NCBI GenBank assembly: GCA_014155875.1
Contig: JACEFZ010011080.1
Coordinates: 416,001-480,000, forward strand
Length of the DNA: 64,000 nt
From: Cepaea nemoralis
Taxonomy: Eukaryota; Mollusca; Gastropoda; Stylommatophora; Helicidae
Direction of reading: 5' to 3'
In this document: one piece after another, positions 40,123 to 49,904 of the stretch
Layout of the letters: every line of letters begins with the position of its first letter
Position numbering within the stretch: the first letter of the stretch is position 1
The notes under the pieces: generated by a model
Databases searched by the model: none
What the model was told of the DNA's origin: nothing
The model's input: the letters and a program-made list of their open reading frames with translations, nothing else
Translations under genes and position numbers: made by a program

Positions 40123-41608
40123 CAATCAATCAATCATGTGCCATGCCGGAAAGCGTGGGCGGTCATGATTCGCCATTTCACTCGATCACCAGAGTCGTGG
40201 ATCAGCTCAGTGTTCCTGTCTCGTCCATGCCATGTGGCCAAGCCATCCAGGTATTTTCCTCTCGGTCTTCCTCTTGGTCTGTTCCCTTCGATCTTGCCAG
40301 CTGTCACTAAGTTCTCCAGTCCATTTCTTCTCATAACATGTCCAAAAAATTTTGACTGTCTACGTCTAATTTCTCTAATCAATCTGCGATTTTCATTTGT
40401 CTCTTGTAGTACTTGGTCATTGGTTTTTCTATCTGTCCATGGTATTCTTTGCATTTTCCTCAGAAACCACATTTCTGCAGCCATCAGATGTTTTTCAGCT
40501 TGACTGCACATTGTCCAAGTTTCACATCCATACAAAAGAACAGGCTCTATGTATCCCCTCAACACTCTTTTTCTCGTTTCAATTGACATCATTTTATTGG
40601 TCACAATGCTTTTCATCTTGCTAAAGGCTACTTTCGCAATGGCGATTCTTGTTCTAATCTCTTCAAGGCATCTGCCATCAGATGTTATGACTGTTCCGAG
40701 ATAATTGAACCGATTCACTTGTTGAAGAATATTCCCATTTACTTGTATATTACATTGTGGTACTTCGTTCTTCCTAGTGACGACCATAACCTGTGTCTTC
40801 CTACAATTTAATTCCAACCCCAGCTGCTCACTGTGTACAACCACAGCGTCTACTAATTGTTGCAGATCCTGTGCATTGTCTGCAATCAATACTGTATCAT
40901 CTGCATATCTAATGTTATTTATGTTTCGTCCTCCAATGCTGATTCCATTTAGGTCTTCTACATTTCTGAAAATATTTACACTGTATAGGGAAAAAAGATC
41001 TGGAGACATTACACATCCCTGCCTAACACCTCTCTTAATAGGTTGGTATTGTCCTACTTCATTATCAATCCTTATGGCAGCTTGTTGTTTCCAATATATG
41101 GTTTTTATAAGTCTAATGTCTTTCCCATCAATTTGTAGATCTGCAAGCATATCCACAATGTTGACATGTCTAACTCTATCAAAAGCCTTTGTGTAGTCAA
41201 TAAAGCAAAGATGTATATCCTTGTTTACTTCTAAAGCACGTTCAATAACTGTTCGCAGCATATACACAGCATTTACTGTACCCTTTCCTTCTACAAAACC
41301 ACATTGTTCTTCCCCTATTTCAGGTTGTATTTTCTTCCTCACTCTTTGCATGATAATTCGTAACAAAATCTTTGTGATGTGACTCATTATACTAATTGTT
41401 CTATGTTGATCACATTCTAAGGCTCCTGATTTCTTTGGGATTGCAATAAATACAGAATTACATAATTCAGAAGGTATATCTCCAGTATCATATAATGTGT
41501 TCAGCAGTCTAGTGACTTGCTCTAGTCCAAATTCTTCTAGAGCTTTAATCATTTCTGTTGTGATGTTATCTGCACCGGGGGCCTTGTCAGCTTTCATATG
41601 CTTAAGAA
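40123..41608 (-). mobile_element. LINE C copy with a 493-codon uninterrupted RT frame
   Basis: Antisense insertion with a (TTGA)n tail at 40123-40137, flanked by 11 bp duplications (aaaaccattat at 40112, aaaacaattat at 41609; one mismatch). The frame 41615-40134 covers the RT from KADKAPGADNITTEMI through CFIDYTKAFDRV, GVRQGCVMSPDLF and IRYADDTVLIAD to the C-terminal RRRQSKFFGHVMRRNGLEN and GNRPRGRPRGKYLDG. The endonuclease part is missing, so it is 5'-truncated, but the absence of stops shows it is young. It would be the best template for reading the broken copies at 6055, 18330, 45250, 46741 and 63230. Confidence 0.9.
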
Positions 41609-42289
41609 AAAACAATTATAGAGAAAGAAATATATGTTAATGAGGAAAAATTGGAGGTGGTGGAAAATTTTTGAATATCTTGGGTCATTGATTACCAACA
41701 ACAGTGACACAATGAAAGAAATTAAACGACGACCATCAATTGCTGTTCAAAGACTAAAACAACTGAATAAATTATGGAATGGAACAGACAGAACTACAAA
41801 ATTAGATTTTTAAGAGCATGCATCTTTCCCATTGCAACATACGCCTGTGAGACATGGACACTCACTAAACAATCTGAAAAGCGCAAACATGCCTTTGAAT
41901 ATAAATGTTATAGACGAGTTCTAAGAATATCTTGTGTAAAAAAAAAAAGAACAAATGCATCCATACTTCAAGAGCTGAATATTGAAGAAGGCTGGCTATT
42001 AAAGACGATAAAACAGAGAAAATTGAAATATTTTGATCACTTGAAACGTCACGAAAGTTTGGAGAGAACGATAATGGAGGGGTATATGCATGGTAAGAGA
42101 GGAAGAGGCAGGCCAAAGATAAGATGGGTGCAGGATGTCGCGGGTGATCTCCAGATGGGTGTATCGGACGCGGGACATCTTGCTTGTGATCGAGAAGTTT
42201 TCCGGAAGGTTGTTATGGGAGCGAGGTTCTGCAAAGGATATGCTACTAAATGAATGAATGAAAAGAATATGATTTACAATTTTAACATT

Positions 42290-43030
42290 ATGCTTTTTTC
42301 ATATTTACACTTAATATTCACATTATCCAAGCTTCGAGATTTCCAATGTTAACTGTATCCTTACTTTCGCACTTTTTATGTTAGCAGTAACTTTGTTTTC
42401 ACGTTTCCAATTTTAACAACATCATCGTTTTCACATTTTCCCTCAATATTAACCTTATCCACGCTATCACATGTTCAATGCATTTTCCACATTTTCAATG
42501 CTAACAGCATCAGTGTTTTAACACAGACGCCACAATAAAAGTGGTGCACGATGTATTGCCTGGCATACATATTTCCAATGTTATCAGTAACCCTGTTTAT
42601 AATTTCAATGTTATCGTTAATAACCTGGTTCATATTTCCTAGGTTATTGTTAACTCGCTTCATCTTTCCAATGTTATCATTAACCCTGTTCATCTTTCCA
42701 ATGTTATCGTTAATCGTTAACTCAGTTCGTGTTTCCAATGATGTAGCCAACCCAGTTCATATTTCCAATGTTATCGATAACCCGGTTCATATTTCTAATG
42801 TTGTCGTTAAACCGGTTCATATTTCCAATGTTATCGTTACACCGGTTCATATTTTCAATGTTATCGTTAAACCGGTTCATATTTCCAATGTTATCGTTAA
42901 ACCGGTTCATATTTCCAATGTTGTCGTTAAACCGGTTCATATTTCCAATGTTATCGTTAACCCGGTTCATATTTCTAATGTTGTCGTTAACCCGGTTCAT
43001 ATTTCCAATGTTATGGTTAACCCGTTTCAT
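42290..43030. repeat. 30 bp minisatellite reaching tetraspanin exon D
   Basis: From about 42560 to 43030 near-regular units of 30 bp (core ccggttcatatttccaatgt, then tatcgttaa). Older, more diverged units are scattered back to 42290. Because 30 is divisible by 3, several frames on both strands stay open and give a decapeptide periodicity (RFIFPMLSLN on one frame). The last partial unit supplies the pyrimidine-rich part before the exon D acceptor at 43045. Confidence 0.93.
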
Positions 43031-43045
43031 ATTATCGTTTCACAG

Positions 43046-43228
43046 CTGGACTGCTGCGGCTGGGAGAGTGGCCTGGACTACCGGAGGGTGGACAAGATCC
43101 ACTGGAACACCACAATGGCCGACGGTCAGCACAGGCACGTGCCGGACTCGTGTTGTATGTCTAACAACGCCACCATGCGGCACGAGTGTATCCTCAGTCC
43201 TTACAACAGCTCCAGCTTCAGCACTATG
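43046..43228 (+). CDS. Tetraspanin exon D: CCG core of large extracellular loop
   Basis: The acceptor is atcgtttcacag ending at 43045 and the donor is gtaagg at 43229. The 61 codons hold the family signature CCGWESGLDY, then PDSCC and HEC, giving five of the six loop cysteines. Three potential N-glycosylation sequons are visible (NTT, NAT, NSS), which fits an extracellular loop. The exon follows a 17.4 kb intron. Its acceptor lies directly against a 30 bp minisatellite whose reading frame is open into the exon. Confidence 0.93.
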
Positions 43229-43304
43229 GTAAGGAGAAGCATTATAATCATGTGGGCGCGCGCGCGTCCTTGTGTGTGTAAGTGAGTGTGTCGCGTGTCA
43301 GTTG

Positions 43305-43437
43305 AAGTTAGTTACATATCCTTTACAGAACGTTGCAGTCAATTCCAGCATATTTTGGCTGTTTGTGATTCCTGGGCACGTTTACTTCCAGTAGTTTGCC
43401 GTTGTCTTCTGAACAACAGACACTGATACCATTTGAT
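43305..43437 (-). mobile_element. SINE family 1 copy, partial
   Basis: Minus strand has the central block (cagaagacaacggcaaacta) and the tail (ttctgtaaaggatatgtaac). The head is missing and is replaced by the adjoining SINE 2. Confidence 0.7.
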
Positions 43438-43680
43438 GCAGGTCCGCGTGGCCGAATGGAAAAGAACGCGTGTTCTTAAACATCCTGTTTGCTGATGCCG
43501 GGGTTAGCGGTTCAACCCCTACACCGGACAGCTGGACTAAAATGTTAACCTGTCGTCCTTGACTTGAGGACGCTAATTACAAGTACCTCTGAAGTCGGAG
43601 TGGGTTCGCCTGATGACGAGGGACATTGTTAATGGGGACAGCTAACCCACACGCAAAATTCAGTCCATCACTATTATAAT
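43438..43680 (+). mobile_element. SINE family 2 copy, best-preserved tRNA-like head
   Basis: The head at 43442 gtccgcgtggccgaatgg is an A-box. The B-box ggttcaacccc is at 43509-43519, and cggac at 43525-43529 can pair with gtccg at the start, closing an acceptor-like stem. The length between them fits a type II (Leu/Ser) tRNA with a long variable arm. The body is as in the other copies; the tail ends attcagtccatcactattat. Confidence 0.85.
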
Positions 43681-43915
43681 TGCCGGTCTAGGGGTTACAC
43701 GACTTTCTCGTAATCCCGTATACTCGTGAGTAACGTGACGTGCGCGAGAATCGGAAGCAGTTTTCTCCGCGTCGGTAACTTACGGGGTATGTGAGCCGGT
43801 CACTCAGAAAGCAATGGCAAACTACTGAGCGTAATCTTGCCAAGAAATCAACAATCAGCTGAAAGATGCTGATGTTGACAGCGTTGTCCTGTAAAGGATA
43901 TGCGAACAAAAAAAT
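43681..43915 (+). mobile_element. SINE family 1, subfamily b
   Basis: Shares the central ccggtcactcagaaagcaat block and tail gtcctgtaaaggatatgc, but has a different head (taggggttacacgactttct, cgtaatcccgtatactcgtg) also found at 62168-62395. Confidence 0.75.
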
Positions 43916-44084
43916 TATAATTTTCCATTGTCTTCTAAACAACAGACGCTCATACCATTTTTATCAAATGCCCAACGCAAGGCGACCTGCTGCGAAATCG
44001 CCGGTGGCTGTGTTTTGAACGCTGTATGCGGGATTGCGATTTGCGTCCGTTACCTTTTCGTCAATATGTCCGTGTATCTGTGGG

Positions 44085-44265
44085 TGAACACGCGTATGTA
44101 CATGTGTGTACGTGTATGTGTGTGTGTATGTGTATGTGTGTGTGCCAGCGTGTATGTATGTGTGTTTGTGTGCGCGTGTGTCTGTGTGCCAGCGTGTATG
44201 TATGTGCATATTTATGTGTGCGCGTGCGTTCGTATGTGTGTATGAGCTTTTGTGTATGCGTGTGT
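44085..44265. repeat. TG-rich low-complexity DNA
   Basis: Irregular (TG)n with an imperfect internal duplication (two gtgtgccagcgtgtatgtat blocks, about 47 bp apart). The long frames here on both strands are repeat artefacts. Confidence 0.9.
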
Positions 44266-44284
44266 GCGCCCAAGTACATTCTAG

Positions 44285-44640
44285 TCTATTGTCTCTCTCA
44301 AGAAGCACGTATTCTGCAGAACGTGCCTCTCATCCCTGTATGCTGTCAAATCTTTCTCTGGCCATGTCTCCCGCCTCATGCACCATCATACCCAGGCTAC
44401 CTACAATGTCCTATATCCATCTTCTTGCTGGTCTATCTCTGCCTCTTGTACCAAGTACAAAGCCGTCCATCCTGTTCTCTACAATCCCCCATCTCATCTC
44501 ATCATGCTCCTCTTGTACCAGGTACAAAGCCTTTTATCACTGTTCTCTACAATCCCCCATCTCATTTCATCTCATCTTGTTCCTCTTGTACCTCGCTGTG
44601 TCAAGGTGAAGCATAAACAGCGGGAGAGTGCCCGCTTCTG
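44285..44640 (-). mobile_element. LINE A 3' end, partly duplicated
   Basis: The minus strand reads family A C-terminal and 3' sequence. The block from ctcttgtaccaagtacaaag through tctacaatcccccatctcat occurs twice in succession, followed by the gatga-type tail and ccgctgtttatgcttcacct near 44605. Confidence 0.65.
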
Positions 44641-45044
44641 GACTTCATGCATCGAGATTCCTGTGAACTGTTATTCTCTCTGTCCATCGTTTACTTGGTC
44701 GGCATCTTCTTCTGGTTCCGTTTGGCCGGTACATCATTGCGTGTCTCTCTACAAACCACCGTGGTGTTTAATATGGTGAACGTATTTCAGTTTCTCAGAC
44801 ACTATAATGTTTATGAGCGAGTCTTCTTCGATGTCCATGTTTTGTAATAAACCTGTTTGTTTCGTTATATTGGTCAACGATATTCTAAGAGTAGTTTGTT
44901 TTGTTGCTACTATAGCTCATTGTACGATGGAATATATACGCACTCAAAAGTAGCAGTTTGGAAGATGGAAAGCATACGAAAAATAGCTTTTCAAAAGATA
45001 GAAAACAGTCGACAATAGAAAGAGGTTAAGTGCGAAGAATATTT
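44641..45044. other. Spacer, nothing recognised
   Basis: AT-rich intronic DNA. A short frame at 44647-44847 with a hydrophobic start has no recognisable family. Confidence 0.4.
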
Positions 45045-45250
45045 GTTATTTGGAAACTATACTGTTGTGTGCTATTTGGAAAATAAACTGTCGTATGCTA
45101 TTTGGAAAATATACTGGTGTATGCTATGTGGAAAATATATTTTTGTATGATATTTGGAAACTATATTGTTCTATGCTATTTGGAAAATAAACTGTTGCAT
45201 GCTGTTTGGAAAATATACTGTTTTTTGCTGTTTGGAAAATATACTATTCT
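45045..45250. repeat. 26 bp minisatellite, about eight units
   Basis: Units of the form gctatttggaaaatatactg followed by ttgtat, with about 10-20% variation. The array passes directly into LINE C sequence (tatgcgtgtgaaacatggac), whose own start resembles the unit end. Confidence 0.9.
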
Positions 45251-45805
45251 ATGCGTGTGAAACATGGACAATCTGACAAACATCTAGTGGCAATGGAAAT
45301 GTAATCTTTGAGGAAAATGGAGAAAATTCCATGTAAAGACAGAAAAACGAATAAGACGAGCATTCAAGAAAAAAAAACGCAAACCCCAAATCTTATTAGA
45401 GAAATTAAACGTAGAAAGACAAAATTGTTGGACACATGAAAAAAAAAAGACATAGACTGGAGAACGTGGTGACAACTGGGAAACTCTATGGGAAAAGAGC
45501 AGGGACAAGACAAAGCGATAAATACGTCCACGACTTGGCCACTTGGCATGATCGCGAATAGAATACAAACTTTATCCACGTCTCTGGTGATCGTATGAGA
45601 TGGCGAACCATGACCGTCGACTCGTAGTGAAAACTGGCAACATTCGAGTCAAAAGAGCAAGGTGAGGGCAGGGATGTACATGCATGAATGGCTTGGCCAC
45701 ATAGCATCATTGAGACAGGAACATAGACCTGAACCAGAACTCTGGTGATCTTGTGAGATTGAGAACTGTGACCGCCCACGCTTATCGGCATGGCGTATGA
45801 TGATG
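45250..45805 (+). mobile_element. LINE C fragments, two overlapping 3' parts
   Basis: 45250-45625 is a 5'-truncated copy (CETWT region to gatggcgaaccatgaccg). 45625-45805 is a second, shorter 3' piece that repeats the last ~150 bp and ends cggcatggcgtatgatgatg. Both are full of frameshifts. Confidence 0.7.
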
Positions 45806-46059
45806 ATTAATGGTAAATAAGTGCTACTGCTAGATCAGAAATATAGAGACCGACTGAAACAATTACAAATAAAACACAAAGAATCATTAATTTGTACCGC
45901 CACAGAATAGAAGAACTAAAATAGTATGGCAAATTCTCTAATTGGAGTTTAGGGTGACACCGAGACAGATTCCCTAGAGTCCAGAAGAATAGGACACATG
46001 TTGAGAAACCCAGATAATAGTACAATTAGACAACCCTATTTCTGGAAAGCACAGGACAT

Positions 46060-47160
46060 ACGAACGAACTTTATTTTTAAAGCGTTAAGAATTTGGCACA
46101 GCCTGATATTCTGTCCTTCTTATGTCGCTGCTCTCGTACAATATTTCATGCATACATCCCTTATGAAGCTAATCTTAGGCAATAACGACAACAATACAAA
46201 CAATACATGCATAATAAACCAGTGAGCGTGTACACAAATCAATAATTCATGACTCAATAAAACTAATTTGTGACATGACAATTATAATTAGCTACGGTAG
46301 ATGTTCCGTACCACAGTTAGGAAAATTTTTATTATTTTAGTTGTCCTGTGAAATTATTACTATTATTTTAAGGTGGCATATAGTTTATACTGAGTTAATG
46401 TTCAAACAGGCTGAGATTATATGTACAGGATTGGTGGTGTCTGATTTCTTATGGAAGATTGCTCCACAGAAGACCTGCTGAGTACGCTAACTTTATTTTG
46501 TATAAGTCTTATCTTAGACTTAGGGATGTGTGATACGTTTAATCTTTATGCTATGTCTTGCGTTATATTTAAGAAAATGGCCAAAAGGTAGCTTTCAGCC
46601 CTTTGATTTAGGGTTTTGTGAATGTGTTAGTCCTTATTAAAATGTAAGTGTTTGCAAAGTGGCAGTTATTAAAGTGGCAGTCATTGAAGTGGCAGTAATG
46701 AAAGTGGCAGTAATTGAAGTGGTAGTAATTGAAGTGCCAGTCATCATCATCATGTTCCATGCCGATAAGCGTGGGCTGTCATGTTTTGCCATCTCACACG
46801 ATCACCAGAGTCGTGGATCAGCTCTGTGTTCTTGTCTTGACCATGCCACGTGGCCTAGACATCCAGGTATTTACTGAAGTGGCAGTAATTTATGTATAGT
46901 CTAGGATTGTCGGTAAGCTTTTTACCATTAATTAACCCCACAGCAATTTTTGTAGTGAGTTAAGGCGCTTTGTGATTGACTTGGAACAACTATTGCAGAT
47001 GAAGGAGCAATGGTCAATTTGTTTTTGGTGCGAGATGTATTATATATGTTATCTTTCCTGTGCTGTCATCGAGGGAATGTTTATATTTGGCAAGCTATTA
47101 TATTAGACGGTTGTTGATGTTTGTTTAACGAGCACTTAAACATGGGAATAAAAGGTTAAA
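46060..47160 (-). mobile_element. CR1/L2-like LINE 3' region, interrupted
   Basis: The 3' end lies at the left (gaacgaactttatttttaaa at 46063). The right part, 46890-47160, is similar to 56570-56780, which encodes the C-terminal RT region of a CR1/L2-type LINE (NDYCSTIWDVCSNSIIKRLY there). A 15 bp minisatellite and a LINE C piece interrupt it at 46654-46890. Confidence 0.6.
46654..46890. repeat. 15 bp minisatellite split by a 3' LINE C piece
   Basis: About six units of gaagtggcagtaatt at 46654-46740 and one more at 46875-46889. Between them lies a minus-strand LINE C 3' end (atcatcatcatgttccatgc to ccaggtatttact, about 130 bp). In the related LINE at 56625 the matching position has only one unit-like sequence (gtggagtgggaatagctgaa), so the array probably grew within the LINE. 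Confidence 0.75.
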
Positions 47161-47334
47161 TGCCTATCAATGATGAGACCCACTGCTTTGTGCTCAGTTA
47201 CACTTTCTACTGGCATGTTGCAAATATGAAGCTGAAGAGTTATCTGTGAGTTTGGAGTGTAAAGTCCTTGCCTGGTTGCTATTAATACACATTATGTTTA
47301 TATATATAGAGAGATCAACAAATTGTGCCACATA
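47161..47334. other. Spacer, nothing recognised
   Basis: Short AT-rich stretch with a small TA run (47301-47307). Confidence 0.4.
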
Positions 47335-47580
47335 TATTGAAAGGCAGACGATCAAATGGTTTGGCCATCTCGTTTGAATGCAACGCCATCAACTACCAGC
47401 ACTAAGAACATCTGCTACGAGAGCAAGAGGACACACGAGGAGAAAATGGATTGACGGCATCAAAGAAATGTAGAATCACACGGAATGACAATATCCAGTG
47501 CCATCCATCGCGGGGTTGGAACGCCAATTATTCATCGCAACGACGCGTGATGGCAAACTGGAAGAAGAAGATGATGATGA
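47335..47580 (+). mobile_element. LINE fragment (family H-like) with GAAGAT tail
   Basis: IERQTIKWFGHLV followed by an in-frame stop, then ALRTSATRARGHTRRKWIDG, and a tail gaagaagaagatgatgatga. It is a degenerate RT C-terminus. Confidence 0.65.
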
Positions 47581-47909
47581 ACGGTTCAGTTTTAAAGAAG
47601 ACCGATGACACAAGTTTGTAAGACATCTTTACCTGTGCACGTCCGACGTGTGGCAGACTGATCAGTGCACAGACAGACAGTTATTAGTTGTTGTAGGACA
47701 GTCTAACACTTGGAGAATCAATACATTGCTCCGGGTGAATTATACCATCGACATGCAAGACACAACACGTTTACAGATTGCTGAACTCTGGGCGTCTGTG
47801 GAACATTCTGAAAAACAGAACAATGCGAAATTTGCAGTGATGATTGATTCTGTCTTTTCTTGAGGATTTCTTTGTGGCTTGCAAAACAGTTTAATAGTAT
47901 TATACTTAT
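47581..47909. other. Spacer, nothing recognised
   Basis: A 71-codon frame at 47648-47863 has no recognisable domain. Confidence 0.35.
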
Positions 47910-48710
47910 GTTAGGCAGGTAATATGGCCAAATATATAAGAGCGCTCGTTTTTAAGCATCCGATGCGCTGATGTCGAGGTAGCGGGTTTAACAGCTACAC
48001 CGGTCAGTTGAACTAAAATGTGGACGTCTCTCTTGACTTGGGGATGTAATTTACAAGTATCTCTGAAGTCGGAGTGGGTTCTCCTTGAGGCGAGATCACT
48101 GGTAATAGGGAAAGCTAATCCACACGCAAAAATAAGTCGACTGCACTAGAAGTAGTAGCACGTATATCAGTGTTTCCCAACCTTTTTTGTTAGCTATGCC
48201 CCACCTAAGTCTTTCTAAAATTCTTATGCCCCCCCCCCCCCCCAAAAAAAAATATACATATTTTTTTAATATTCAAAACTTGAAATGTTCACTAAAGAAA
48301 CTTGAATGATAGGTTTTTAGGAAGAAATCACTGGTAAATTATTGAGCAAACACAGTAAGTAAATTTTCAAAACATATAATGGAGAACTGAAATTCAATTA
48401 CAAAATAATTTTAATGAAAGATTTTTCTATATTATTTTAATTATTAGTAATTATTTATTATTTAAATTTAGTGAGACCCTTGCGCTTGATGCTTGCTGCA
48501 AAGTGATTTTATGTCAGGTTCCAATTTAGTTAACTTCAGTCTCAAATCTGCCCGTTTTGTTATATCCAGCTGATTTCTTCCATTTTCGAATTGCCCCCCT
48601 TAACAATCGAATTGCCCCCCTGTGGGGCGTGGGCCCCACGTTGGGAAACACTGACGTATATGGTCTACGCTTGAGTTCACAGCAAGCCAACGAATAAACA
48701 AATACCTATG
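47910..48710 (+). mobile_element. SINE family 2 copy interrupted by an hAT MITE
   Basis: The SINE runs 47910-48167 (gtaatatggccaaatatata head, gcgggtttaacagct B-box, ctctgaagtcggagtgggtt body) and resumes at 48662 with ggtctacgcttgagttcaca, exactly where the copy at 19750 continues. The 486 bp insertion is described separately. Confidence 0.85.
48168..48653. mobile_element. Non-autonomous hAT element (MITE), perfect 8 bp duplication
   Basis: Ends cagtgtttcccaacc and gttgggaaacactg are perfect inverted repeats. acgtatat flanks both sides (48160-48167, 48654-48661). It has no transposase; the interior is AT-rich with poly-C/poly-A runs and gcccccc blocks near both ends. The size and target duplication fit hAT. 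Confidence 0.92.
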
Positions 48711-48739
48711 GTAAACCACTTTGTAAATTGAAACCAGTA

Positions 48740-48880
48740 CCATGACGGACGAACGAACGAACGAACGAATGAAGAAACTTTATTTTAAAAGGGTAACAAA
48801 TTGGGCAAGCAGGCCCGTCTTACATTCGGCCCTTTAAATCACTCATCTTTCATTAATCAAATGTGCATGTTACATTACCA
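48740..48880 (-). mobile_element. CR1/L2-like LINE 3' end
   Basis: gaacgaacgaacgaatgaag followed by aaactttattttaaaagggt, then gggcaagcaggcccgtctta: a 3' end with a reversed TTCG tail, similar to that at 46060. Confidence 0.5.
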
Positions 48881-49019
48881 TAGGGGAAAAAACATTGTGA
48901 AATTGATTTTGTAAGCATAAACAATGCATATTAAACATGATACATTCACATAAGAAAAATAAAAAAAAATATTATCAAATGAAAGTTGTAAACATAAACA
49001 GTGCATATTGCAATGTTGT

Positions 49020-49287
49020 GAGACACATCCCCCATCCACCCTCATATCCCGCAGCCACCAACACATCCCCCACCCACCAAACCTCCCCCACCCACCCACA
49101 CATACCTCCACGCACTCACACAGAACCAGGCGAACATACATGCCACCACACACCCACTGATCCCCCACCCACACACATTTCCCCAAGAAGAAGAAGAAGA
49201 AGAAGAAGAAGAAGAAGAAGAAGAAGAAGAAGAAGAAGAAGAAGAAGAAGAAGAAGAAGAAGAAGGAGAAGAAGGAGAAGGAGGAGG
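49020..49287. repeat. C-rich low complexity and (GAA)n microsatellite
   Basis: 49020-49180 is CCCAC/CACA-rich. 49185-49264 is pure (AAG)n, then gaagga to 49287. The poly-Arg, poly-Leu and poly-Phe frames are artefacts. Confidence 0.92.
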
Positions 49288-49667
49288 GCAACGTCTGCAA
49301 CCACGACGGGAACTAATCTATGGCAAGCAGTCTGAACACTAACCCAGCACAGACGACACGTCCCATTCACATCCTGGTATATTACGTGATTCTGTGTCAA
49401 TCAAACAGTGGGTTTGGACAAGACGTGGTACACATTAAATGAACAAGTATTATAATGTAAATTTCCGTTCTCTGAGCATTGCGGAATATATCACGAAACA
49501 AAATAACTAACATGGTGACCCTAGTATGGCGATATATCGTCCTTCTTTTTAAATAGGAGGTCACATAATGACGATAAATTATCCTTCAGCATTGAATCAC
49601 TTAAGTATATCGTTTTGTACGGCACATATCTCTTAGCCTAGGTCAATTCCCAGCCGAGGTAGAGTAG
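49288..49667. other. Spacer, nothing recognised
   Basis: No element ends or coding signal seen. Confidence 0.4.
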
Positions 49668-49890
49668 TGATGGTTTCCGTGGCAAAGGTGTTACGGACGC
49701 GATTCGTAATCCGTAAACCCGGGTTCGAAACACAGTAGTCCTGGTTTTTTCGAAACGGGTATAGGTACCGGTCGTTCAGAAAGCAATGACAAACTACTGA
49801 ACGTAAAACTTGCATAGGGATCACGAACATCAAAATGCTGGGGTTGATTGTTACGTCCTGTGAAGGACATGCAACTTACTTTAGTTTAGT
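49668..49890 (+). mobile_element. SINE family 1 copy with clear A and B boxes
   Basis: tccgtggcaaaggtgttacg and gggttcgaaacac match the Pol III A-box and B-box. Central ccggtcgttcagaaagcaat and tail cctgtgaaggacatgcaact follow. A possible 9 bp duplication is tagagtagt/tagtgtagt (8 of 9). Confidence 0.85.
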
Positions 49891-49904
49891 TTAGTGTAGT
49901 CGAC

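Larger units (their letters stand above)
28015..42253 (+). mobile_element. LINE E, long RT-encoding element broken by three insertions
   Basis: Pieces in order on the plus strand. 28015-28400 holds the end of the endonuclease domain and linker (CDTDHQLLEADLKLKL, IPTKKKQLKTWIK). 29650-30557 holds the RT N-terminal boxes (NGKSPGCDEIPAELIKAG, AGFRQGRGRDHI, CFVDYSKAFDC). 39790-40122 holds GVRRGCVL and IRYADDTVLLS. 41609-42253 holds the thumb and C-terminus (YACETWTLTKQSEK, GKRGRGRPKIRW) and a TGAA-type tail. The insertions are an uncharacterised block at 28401-29649, LTR element 2 (30558-39789) and LINE C (40123-41608). The catalytic YADD is present, but stops and frameshifts make it inactive. 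Confidence 0.85.

Noticed and set aside
40134..41615. 493-codon frame as a host gene
   Set aside because: It has LINE RT boxes (YADD, GVRQGCVMSP), a microsatellite tail and target duplications, so it is a LINE copy.
42551..43285. 244-codon frame as a separate gene
   Set aside because: Most of it is the 30 bp minisatellite; only 43046-43228 is tetraspanin coding sequence.
43438..43530. Functional tRNA gene
   Set aside because: The cloverleaf-like head continues into a SINE body present at four places, and the arms are imperfect.
44026..44616. Cysteine/valine-rich 196-codon frame
   Set aside because: Produced by the TG-rich low-complexity stretch and a LINE A tail.
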